Below, in pieces: positions 53,977 through 61,415 of a DNA stretch of 64,000 nt; position 1 is the first letter of the stretch, and every line of letters begins with the position of its first letter. The notes under the pieces were generated by a model. The model was not told where the DNA came from. It searched no databases and saw nothing but the letters and a program-made list of their open reading frames with translations. Position numbers and translations under genes: made by a program. Source of the DNA: a virus; IMG/VR virus record IMGVR_UViG_3300044675_001501, positions 105,498 through 169,497 of that record, one strand, 5' to 3'.

Positions 53977-54291
53977 TTACTCATAATCTTTCATAGACTT
54001 CTTAATTGCATCTGGGTGATGGTGCCCATGATCATGCAATCTCATAACAGGCGCACTTGATGCTCCTGGTTCAGAAGTGTGTAATAAAGTCGATGGCTTT
54101 CCCCTATGGGTTGTGTGCCAAACTTTATGATGAGCGCCATGTTCATCTTTCCACTCATGTGTTGGTTTATTCGTCGAAGCATGCTTTTGATGTTTGCTTT
54201 CTGCTTCATCAGATTCGCCAACGTCAACTTCTTCAACCAAAGACGGTTTTGTGTTTAGATAGTCTATTGTAGCTTCAATTAATTTACTCAT
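53977..54291 (-). CDS. His-rich small protein (104 aa)
   Basis: ATG 54291 has AGGAG upstream. MSKLIEATIDYLNTKPSLVE is followed by an acidic and then very His-rich region (HGAHHKVWHTTHRG, HDHGHHH) that may bind metal. The N-terminus could be a divergent capsid-targeting peptide. Confidence 0.6.
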   Translation of the reverse strand: MSKLIEATIDYLNTKPSLVEEVDVGESDEAESKHQKHASTNKPTHEWKDEHGAHHKVWHTTHRGKPSTLLHTSEPGASSAPVMRLHDHGHHHPDAIKKSMKDYE

Positions 54292-54322
54292 AAGATCTCC
54301 TATTGAAAAATAGATTGTAACT

Positions 54323-55039
54323 CTATTTAGGTTTATAGTGTGCACGAATTTGTCGTTCGTACTTTCGCTCCCATTTCATAATTTGTGTAAACAATTTAGG
54401 GATAGCGTGGTTGTTTCTAGAATCGAAATTAAATGTCTTTAAGAAATAGCGAAGAGTCTGGGAGTCCCTCTTATACTTTGATCTTTGTACTAGCGTCTCT
54501 GTTGGAACTGTAGGAACATACTGTTTAAATTCTAAGAGAACGCAGTGCGCATATGCCTGTATCTCATCAAACTCAGAAAGGTATTTTCTTTCTTCGTTCT
54601 TCTTCTCTTGGCGCACCTTCTTATATGGAAGAACGTAATTAGACCACTCATCATTTCTTCTGTCAAACTGCATAAAGTGAATCAACTCATGCATAGTTAC
54701 TTGAATTAAACGAAACTTAAATTTACTCCAAGTATCTTTTCTAAACTTAAATGTGTCAAAGTGGTCAGTGTATATGTGGATTGTAGACTGACGTAAGGTA
54801 GGATCGTACTCTCCACCACAAGCAACCTTAACATTGTATATGTTGGCTTTAGAAGGTTCCTTTCGGAACTCTATCTTTGTTCGCCATTTCTTAAAGTAAT
54901 TAGATAAACCTTTGCTGTCGTTCTTGTAACTGTCTAAGTCCACCCACACTTTTGCTGGAATGAACTTGGCTCTGAATGGACGCTCATAGAAATTGAGCAT
55001 CTCCATCCAGTCAAAGTTACATTTTTCTAGGAAGTTCAT
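54323..55039 (-). CDS. Zinc metallopeptidase-like protein (238 aa)
   Basis: MHELIHFMQFD gives the HExxH zinc motif (about 117-121) and the downstream FDEIQAYAH offers a third ligand and Glu, as in zincins/SprT-like proteins. The rest is basic. ATG 55039 is 6 bases after the -10 box (leaderless). Substrate unknown. Confidence 0.65.
   Translation of the reverse strand: MNFLEKCNFDWMEMLNFYERPFRAKFIPAKVWVDLDSYKNDSKGLSNYFKKWRTKIEFRKEPSKANIYNVKVACGGEYDPTLRQSTIHIYTDHFDTFKFRKDTWSKFKFRLIQVTMHELIHFMQFDRRNDEWSNYVLPYKKVRQEKKNEERKYLSEFDEIQAYAHCVLLEFKQYVPTVPTETLVQRSKYKRDSQTLRYFLKTFNFDSRNNHAIPKLFTQIMKWERKYERQIRAHYKPK
54324..54330 (-). promoter_or_regulatory. Late-promoter-like CTAAATA
   Basis: CTAAATA at the end of the metallopeptidase gene, 33 bases before the His-rich gene start. 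Confidence 0.35.
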
Positions 55040-55045
55040 GGTATT

Positions 55046-55075
55046 ATTATACTCCCTGAAATGACAAAAAGTCAA
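55046..55075 (-). promoter_or_regulatory. Early-type promoter
   Basis: TTGACT (55070-55075), 18-base spacer, TATAAT (55046-55051); the -35 lies inside the terminator of the upstream operon. Confidence 0.7.
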
Positions 55076-55102
55076 GACACCTGTTATTTAGGGTATCCTG
55101 AC
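55064..55102 (-). terminator. Intrinsic terminator of the modification operon
   Basis: GTCAGGATACC/GGTGTCTTGAC (11 pairs, two wobble) with a 10-base loop, followed by TTTTTGTC on the minus strand. Confidence 0.75.
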
Positions 55103-55128
55103 TTTTTTGTATTTTTCGTAATGCGAAA

Positions 55129-56478
55129 TTAGCCAAAGAACGAGTCTAAGGTCGCCTCCTCAACTGGCTCAAAGTGGCTTTCCCACAGGTTATTGCCATT
55201 GGTAACTGCCCTTGGATCTCTGGTCAAAGAACCAGTGTCGTTCTCTGGATAATATCCAGCGTTCTTACCCATAGCCAAATCAACATACTGCTGGGCGATT
55301 ATTCTTCTGTCGAACAGCTTGAGAACTTCATAGTTTCTCTGGACGATCTCTTGATACTTGTCCTCACTAATAGCCATGTAACAATTGATCATGTCGCCAA
55401 ACTGTTTTGGCGTTGCGTCGTGAGGAATCATAAGATAGTTTTCATCAACCTTAAACAAGGTTCCGTTGCCATGCTCATGATCTGAAACTCCAAGATTTCT
55501 AGCAATAGGAACTACGCCAACTCGCATAGCATCTACGATAACACGATTAAAGTGTTCACCGTAAGTTGTAGTCCAAGAAGTGTCGATTAGAAACTTAGAT
55601 TTCTTTAGAATACTATCACGCTTTTGCTCAGTGATGAATCCGATATAAGCCATATTTCCAGTAGCCATAGCATTATCCCAGATTTTCTTACCGATCATAT
55701 CGTCAGTAGCATTAGGATCTTTTTCTTTGCTGCAGAAATATTCTGGCTTACACTTATCAGGAGAAGTCATATAAGCACGTTCCATACCATCACCAGCAAC
55801 AATAATCTTACCGTTGATATAAGGAACAGCAGCAACAAGTTCATCAACACGCTTCCATCTCTTAAATGTTTGTAGAGATAGAATTACGTTTTCTCTTTTA
55901 TCCCATGCTCCTGGTGTCGGCAGAACTGTTAGATCCTGCGGATTAAGAATCATGTTTCTAGGAACAGGCATAAAGTCAGCAGACTTATACGCAGCTGGGT
56001 GAACGCATGCGATACCAGAAAACTTATGAGAGAATTTATGGATCCAGCTGTATAGTTTCTTTAGATTACCGTCATGAATAATAACTACCTGTTTGGCAGT
56101 TAGTTCCTCAACCATTGGAATCCAGTCAGTAAACTTCTCAGTCTCTGAGTTCTTAAACCCGAAGATAGATTGCCAGATAACAATGTCATGCTTGTTAGCA
56201 TCTTCAACAAACTTACGAATACTATTCTGGTTCTTAAGAGAATAGTATGGAGCAATCCAACCTTTACCTTGATGAACAGGAAATCCAGTTCCAGCACCAA
56301 ACTCATAACCTTCTGGGCAAACAGTTGTATCTACTGGTCTAGGATCAGTTTGCGTTGGTTTAATATAAGCAAAAGTTACATCATGACCCAAGTCTTTCAG
56401 ACCAGCAATCAATTGCTCATTATGATTAATGATACCTCCAAAATTATTGAAGGTATGCATGGGAATAAAAATCTTCAT
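55129..56478 (-). CDS. GT4-type glycosyltransferase
   Basis: 449 residues, GT-B fold. N-terminal NNFGGIINHNEQLIAGLKDL (acceptor domain start), donor-domain ILSLQTFKRWKRVDELV and SWTTTYGEHFNRVIVDAMRV with the conserved Glu. The C-terminus ATLDSFFG matches the tail of gp43 here and suggests sliding-clamp binding. With the TET/JBP-like oxygenase and nucleotidyltransferase it probably glycosylates DNA; a cell-surface target is the alternative. Confidence 0.8.
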   Translation of the reverse strand: MKIFIPMHTFNNFGGIINHNEQLIAGLKDLGHDVTFAYIKPTQTDPRPVDTTVCPEGYEFGAGTGFPVHQGKGWIAPYYSLKNQNSIRKFVEDANKHDIVIWQSIFGFKNSETEKFTDWIPMVEELTAKQVVIIHDGNLKKLYSWIHKFSHKFSGIACVHPAAYKSADFMPVPRNMILNPQDLTVLPTPGAWDKRENVILSLQTFKRWKRVDELVAAVPYINGKIIVAGDGMERAYMTSPDKCKPEYFCSKEKDPNATDDMIGKKIWDNAMATGNMAYIGFITEQKRDSILKKSKFLIDTSWTTTYGEHFNRVIVDAMRVGVVPIARNLGVSDHEHGNGTLFKVDENYLMIPHDATPKQFGDMINCYMAISEDKYQEIVQRNYEVLKLFDRRIIAQQYVDLAMGKNAGYYPENDTGSLTRDPRAVTNGNNLWESHFEPVEEATLDSFFG

Positions 56479-56885
56479 TCTGCTTTTACCCTTTGTCTCA
56501 GTTCTGTTGTAGAGAAAGTATGTTCACGCTTATTAAAGTATAACTCGATTCCTCTTTTAAGGCAAATTTCTTTCCCAGTAAAATCTTTGTTTTTGTATTC
56601 TTCACCAAGAATTCTAATATTGATGTCAAGAATCTTCAGCAAATCTTCTAAGTCTTTCTCGGTTTGATAAACAATAATTTCATCAACCCATCTTACTGCC
56701 TTTAATTGTATGTAGCGTTCAACAATACTCTGAACAGGTTTGTTCTTGGTGTCTGGTCTGTCAATTGTTGGATCTGTTTGTAATCCAACAATCAACTTAT
56801 CACAATGCTTCGCTGCCTCAGCCAGCATAAGAATATGACCAGCATGAAGCAAATCAAATGTTGAGCAAGTAAATCCCTTCTTCAT
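56475..56885 (-). CDS. Small cytidylyltransferase-like protein (RfaE2/GCT-type)
   Basis: 136 residues, single domain. TFDLLHAGHILML (HxGH, about 10-22) and FSTTELRQR (ISSTxxR, about 123-131) frame the active site; ERYIQLKAVRWVDEI fits the family. Such enzymes activate glycerol-3-phosphate (CDP) or heptose-1-phosphate (ADP), so it may make the sugar or glycerol donor for the adjacent glycosyltransferase. Confidence 0.85.
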   Translation of the reverse strand: MKKGFTCSTFDLLHAGHILMLAEAAKHCDKLIVGLQTDPTIDRPDTKNKPVQSIVERYIQLKAVRWVDEIIVYQTEKDLEDLLKILDINIRILGEEYKNKDFTGKEICLKRGIELYFNKREHTFSTTELRQRVKAE

Positions 56886-58201
56886 GCGAAGAATTCCTCT
56901 AGTGAAGTTTTCTGCGACTCAGGATGATACTTAACGAGAGTATCCTGACCTAGTTTACTTCCAAGATAATCGTACCATTCCTGGCTAGACCACATTCCTG
57001 GAGAAACACCATTCCACAGTTTGCGCCATTCAGGATGCTCTTTGTTTGTTCTCCTACCCTCAACAAACTCATAACGAGCATCTTCATACTCTTTGCTACC
57101 AAGTTCAAGCATATTCTCACGAAGATATACAACAAGAGACACACGCTCTGAGCCTTCTTCACAAACGATAGGTGTATTACCATGAATAATCTCATGATTA
57201 TTAACAAGAAGCAAATCGCCTGGACGAACATTAACTGCTACTCTAATCTCTGGGAAGATAAGATAACCACCACTGTATCTACCATCATTAGATAAGGTCA
57301 ACAGATTAGACATACCCTTGGTAAAGTCACCAGCATCTCTGTGCGCTGCTGTTCTGAAAGTTTTATTAACAGTAACAGTAGTAAATGGAGTTTTAGGAAT
57401 AACAAATCTAGAATCAATACTGTCAGTTGCTGCTTTCTGAGCAGCATATCTTTCAGGTAGCAGTTCTTTGAAACCTTTAGCAAGATGTTGTAAGAATGGA
57501 TATGCCATCTTAAACTTGTCAAAGTTATCACGAGTGTAAGTTGTTGCTCGACCATAGGGGATACGAGGATAACGATCGAACCAGCCAGCAATACCAGAGT
57601 CAACTGGATTGCCATAAGAAGTTTCAGAAACCATCTTCATAGTTTCTTCAGTAGCCTTTGCTCGCTCTTCACGATTCAATGGCTTGATAGAATCAACCCA
57701 CTCATCAAAGTTAAACTTGCCACGGAAGCGAGAGATAACCCAAACATTATTCTTACCTGAACCCAATGCCTTCAGACGAGATTCTTCAGTAGGATATTTC
57801 GCACGCAGAACATCAATAATATCTTCGTTTACGATAGCAGCATCTCTAGCATCAAGCAATCCCTGTAGAAGTTCTTCTTGATAATTAGTTACCCACTCAC
57901 GACCTTCGCCATTGACTGAAGTTCCTGCTTTAATACCTGAAGCAAGACCACGATTTTCAGTTCTGACTGCGGCATCTCGAAGTCCAGCATATGCTGCGTC
58001 TTGTTCTTCTTTGCCGAAGAAGTTCTTTCTAAACTTGAAAGCAATTCTAGATTCATCAACAACTGAATCAGCACCGAATGATGCTGGAAGATAACAATCC
58101 ATATCTTCTTCAACTAGAATGTCATAATGTTGCTCATCAAGAAACAAGCCAAGCAAATGCTCGCTCTCATAATATTTTGGTGCTACGTATACCTTTACCA
58201 T
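56882..58201 (-). CDS. TET/JBP-like 2OG-Fe(II) dioxygenase
   Basis: 439 residues. The C-terminal oxygenase core has HRDAGDF (H287, D289), the GGYLIFPEIRVAVNVRPGD segment, IHGN (H340) and RVSLVVYLRENM (R353 for 2-oxoglutarate), the TET/JBP layout known from phage 5-methylpyrimidine hydroxylases. The N-terminal half is specific to this protein. The tail TSLEEFFA resembles clamp-binding peptides. Likely hydroxylates 5mC or T in DNA for later glycosylation. Confidence 0.75.
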   Translation of the reverse strand: MVKVYVAPKYYESEHLLGLFLDEQHYDILVEEDMDCYLPASFGADSVVDESRIAFKFRKNFFGKEEQDAAYAGLRDAAVRTENRGLASGIKAGTSVNGEGREWVTNYQEELLQGLLDARDAAIVNEDIIDVLRAKYPTEESRLKALGSGKNNVWVISRFRGKFNFDEWVDSIKPLNREERAKATEETMKMVSETSYGNPVDSGIAGWFDRYPRIPYGRATTYTRDNFDKFKMAYPFLQHLAKGFKELLPERYAAQKAATDSIDSRFVIPKTPFTTVTVNKTFRTAAHRDAGDFTKGMSNLLTLSNDGRYSGGYLIFPEIRVAVNVRPGDLLLVNNHEIIHGNTPIVCEEGSERVSLVVYLRENMLELGSKEYEDARYEFVEGRRTNKEHPEWRKLWNGVSPGMWSSQEWYDYLGSKLGQDTLVKYHPESQKTSLEEFFA

Positions 58202-58212
58202 TTTATTCTCCG

Positions 58213-59601
58213 TTAAAATTGAAACCCTGACGCATCTATAGAGCTTCGTTTACCAAACTTACTTTTGTCGAATAATGGCGTATCATCTTGCTCACCAGAG
58301 TCAGCGATATCTTCCTGCGCTGACATCTCGACATTATATAACTTCATCTTAGACCTGTCAATACCAACAATGAATCTCTTATAATAATTTGGGTCACTAT
58401 AACGATTCTTCAACTGCTTGACCATAATCTGATTAAGTTGTTCCATTTCCTCAGTACTAATCAACGCAAACATAAAGTCAACTGTCGCTGGTAGACCAAA
58501 CGATTCAGAAGTATCTTCAAGTCCAGGATCACTGCTTGTGAAACCAGAACGAGTTGTTTGAGTTGCGCTGAGAATCGGAACATTATATTCAACCGCCAAT
58601 CCTCGAATCTCTTCTGCGATGCTCTTGATATATGTATATGAATTAACATTTGACCCCTGACGAAGTCTTTGAGAAGCACAGATATTAAGATAGTCAATGA
58701 CTACCAAATCTGGAACAAACTCTCTCTTCATCTTGAGTTCTTCAAGCAAAGCACGGAAGTGACCAGAGTGCGCAGTTGCTGTTGGATATTCCTTGATGAT
58801 AAGTTTACCTTTGGTCTTACTCGCAAGTTTAGCGACACGATTATCAAAGATATCTTTATCAATTGCTTTCAATTCATCCATGCTTAGGTTCAGCAAGTTA
58901 CAATCAATCCTCTCAGCGATGCGTTCTTCAGCCATCTCCATAGTTATGTATAGAACATTCAAATTCTGAAGTAACGCTTGAGCAGAAACGTGACACATAA
59001 ACAAAGATTTACCAACACCTGTACCTGCCAATGCGACATTCAAGGTTTTCTTTGAAAGACCGCCCTTAGTGATTTTATTAAGGAGATCAATATCGAATGG
59101 TATTTTCTCTTCAATCCTATGATAAAAATCATAGCGTTCATCTGAATTCTCAATATAGTCGTGACCGATATGATTATCAAATGAAACGGCAAGAGCATCA
59201 GAAAGAATAGATGGTATAGCATCTTTTGTGTGTGCAACATCACGACCCTCAATAATTTTGATTGAATCCATAATCGCCAGATACACCGCACGATCTTTAC
59301 AGAATTTTTCAGTGTGTTCAATTAACCAATCTTTATTGATTTCTTTCTGCTCTATCTCATGGATTGTTACCTGAAGATCAGCGTGCTCTTTATCCGTGAT
59401 ATCAGTTCTGTTAGAAACTTCGATACCAAGGATTTCTTTAGTAAGAGGTTTATTGAACTTGGAGAAGAACTGAACAATCGTTGAAATGATTATTCTTTCT
59501 TTCTTCTCCGCAAAGTATTGATCTTTTAAAAACGGTATAACTTTTCTGCAGTACTCTTCATCAAAAATCAAATTACTAATAATAGACTGCTCAATTCTCA
59601 T
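58213..59601 (-). CDS. 41: Replicative DnaB-type helicase
   Basis: 462 residues as T4 gp41 (475). Walker A GTGVGKS (about 193-199), Walker B LVVIDYLNI, and SATQTTRSG of the RecA-type core. Unwinds the fork 5'-3' and recruits the gp61 primase. Confidence 0.94.
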   Translation of the reverse strand: MRIEQSIISNLIFDEEYCRKVIPFLKDQYFAEKKERIIISTIVQFFSKFNKPLTKEILGIEVSNRTDITDKEHADLQVTIHEIEQKEINKDWLIEHTEKFCKDRAVYLAIMDSIKIIEGRDVAHTKDAIPSILSDALAVSFDNHIGHDYIENSDERYDFYHRIEEKIPFDIDLLNKITKGGLSKKTLNVALAGTGVGKSLFMCHVSAQALLQNLNVLYITMEMAEERIAERIDCNLLNLSMDELKAIDKDIFDNRVAKLASKTKGKLIIKEYPTATAHSGHFRALLEELKMKREFVPDLVVIDYLNICASQRLRQGSNVNSYTYIKSIAEEIRGLAVEYNVPILSATQTTRSGFTSSDPGLEDTSESFGLPATVDFMFALISTEEMEQLNQIMVKQLKNRYSDPNYYKRFIVGIDRSKMKLYNVEMSAQEDIADSGEQDDTPLFDKSKFGKRSSIDASGFQF

Positions 59602-59894
59602 TCAGTTCCACCTGTAAAGATAAGTTCTTTATGTTCGATTGCTTTCCGTATAACTTCAACGAGGATGTTTCCGATAGTGGTTTCGTATTCTTTCTTGGAA
59701 TCTTCACCACCGCTATCGCCTTCTAAATGATTGTATTCAAAAGAAAGGATAGGTTCATTCTCATTAGGGAATTCTACCTTACCGAAGTTAAAAAGGCAAC
59801 CATTGAATTTGCCAGACAAGATTTTTATTTTGTAAAAACCATCTTCAGTCGCTTCTGGCAAAACTTCGTAGTCTTCAAACTCCTTCTGGCTCAT
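59598..59894 (-). CDS. Conserved protein between uvsX and 41 (98 aa)
   Basis: [20 protein letters not shown], beta-rich then helical. Overlaps uvsX by 20 bases. T4-type marine phages carry a similar small gene here; possibly a replication accessory. Confidence 0.6.
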   Translation of the reverse strand: MSQKEFEDYEVLPEATEDGFYKIKILSGKFNGCLFNFGKVEFPNENEPILSFEYNHLEGDSGGEDSKKEYETTIGNILVEVIRKAIEHKELIFTGGTE

Positions 59895-60933
59895 CTTCAA
59901 GTTCCTCATCTGTTACAACAACATCACTACCAAACTTGTATTTGACAGCACAATATTCATCAATGCGCTTCATAATATCTTCAGTGAAATATGTTGTTGG
60001 GTTTTCATTAATGTTCTTACCGAATAGTTTTTTACCATCTTCTAATTCAATACGACCACCTTGAGATTTCCAGATACCAGCTTCAACAGCAAGATCAAGC
60101 AATCCATGATAACGATCTAGACCTGTACTAAAAGAAAGTTTAGTTTCAACCATAGATTGTTCTTTAGTGAACCTAGACTTCTCAAGTTTGCACTTGATAA
60201 TGTTACCAATCACCTCAGTGCCATCCTTATCTTTAGATTTAGACAGGAACACGATAGTGGATGCTGCATACTTCAGACCATCACCACCGCCCATTGTCTT
60301 TGTTGGAACATATGCACCGACGACAGCGTAAGTATGGTTAGTAACAATCATTGCGATATCAAGTTTCGCCAACTTCAATGATAGAACACGGAACGCACCA
60401 CGAACAAGTTGAGCACGAGTCATATCACGAGTCTCTTTACCCTCAGCGATATCTTCCATCTCTTTAGTAGTTGAAAGCATACCCAATGAGTCAAGACACA
60501 TCAGTAATGGTGGGCGACTATCTTTCTTTTCTTTCTCATACGCATCAAGAATCTTAGTAGCTTGAGTTCTAAATTCTTGAACTGTTGACACAGGAACAAT
60601 AACAAAACGGCGAGTGTCAATACCTCGCTCAGTTAACATATCCTTTGTTAACGCACCTTCAGTTTCAAAGTAAACAACACCTGCTTTTGGGTTACTGTTT
60701 AAGAAATGCTTACAGATACCAAGAGCATAGAAAGTTTTACCTGTTGATGATTCACCAGCAAGTGCTGTTACTTTGTTAGATGGCAAACCACCATGTATTG
60801 ACCCTGAAAGCAGTGCATTAAAGGCATAACTACCAGTATCGATAAACCCAGCAGTGTCACCAACAACACCATCATCAGCAAGACCCGCATATTCATTATC
60901 TAATTCCTTGACGATTGTCTTTAAAAAATCCAT
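59875..60933 (-). CDS. uvsX: RecA-like recombinase
   Basis: 352 residues; Walker A GESSTGKT (60-67), [11 protein letters not shown] Walker B and [23 protein letters not shown]-binding loops. Catalyses strand exchange and recombination-dependent replication. GGAGG precedes ATG 60933 behind promoter 60954-60982. Confidence 0.94.
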   Translation of the reverse strand: MDFLKTIVKELDNEYAGLADDGVVGDTAGFIDTGSYAFNALLSGSIHGGLPSNKVTALAGESSTGKTFYALGICKHFLNSNPKAGVVYFETEGALTKDMLTERGIDTRRFVIVPVSTVQEFRTQATKILDAYEKEKKDSRPPLLMCLDSLGMLSTTKEMEDIAEGKETRDMTRAQLVRGAFRVLSLKLAKLDIAMIVTNHTYAVVGAYVPTKTMGGGDGLKYAASTIVFLSKSKDKDGTEVIGNIIKCKLEKSRFTKEQSMVETKLSFSTGLDRYHGLLDLAVEAGIWKSQGGRIELEDGKKLFGKNINENPTTYFTEDIMKRIDEYCAVKYKFGSDVVVTDEELEDEPEGV

Positions 60934-60953
60934 AATATCCTCCAAATAATTTA

Positions 60954-60982
60954 ATTATACCGCTGGGTTGTGTATTTGTCAA
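60954..60982 (-). promoter_or_regulatory. Promoter of uvsX-41
   Basis: TTGACA (60977-60982), 17-base spacer, TATAAT (60954-60959), overlapping the nuclease stop codon. Confidence 0.8.
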
Positions 60983-61407
60983 TTGCACCAAGATGATTTT
61001 TTCTCTCCAAAGTATGGTCTTGCAAGACCAGCTGCAATTAACAACTCAGATAAACGCTTACCATCCAAGATTACATCACCCAAAACTCTACCACCAAACT
61101 TGTCATGCTCTTTTAGTTCGATTTGAATTTTCTTTGCTTCGGCAACTTGTTTCTTTGTAAAGGCAGTTGCCATTGCGCCCATCTTTGCTTCTTGCTCACA
61201 CTGCGCACGTCCACCTTTTTCTGGTGTATCAACACCAAGAACACGAATAACCAATGTTGGTTTTAGTGGTGGTGGCATAAACTTTGCTTCGAACTCAACA
61301 GTGTCGCCATCAAGAACACGTGTTACTTTATAGTCATATGGGTTTGCCTTTGCTGGTAGAGTTAACACCAAGAAAAGAAATCCAACTGCTGCATAAAATT
61401 TATTCAT
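60979..61407 (-). CDS. Secreted Staphylococcal-nuclease-like protein
   Basis: 142 residues. Signal peptide (1-21, ending AKA). RVLDGDTVEF, RVLGVDTPEKGG (catalytic Arg, Asp, Glu) and GRVLGDV (second Arg) are intact. Expected in the periplasm, where it could degrade host or competitor DNA. Common in T4-type marine phages. Confidence 0.88.
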   Translation of the reverse strand: MNKFYAAVGFLFLVLTLPAKANPYDYKVTRVLDGDTVEFEAKFMPPPLKPTLVIRVLGVDTPEKGGRAQCEQEAKMGAMATAFTKKQVAEAKKIQIELKEHDKFGGRVLGDVILDGKRLSELLIAAGLARPYFGEKKSSWCN

Positions 61408-61415
61408 ACCTACTC

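Noticed and set aside
55085-55091. CTAAATA late-promoter-like motif
   Set aside because: It forms the loop of an intrinsic terminator and no gene start is suitably placed, so coincidence is more likely.
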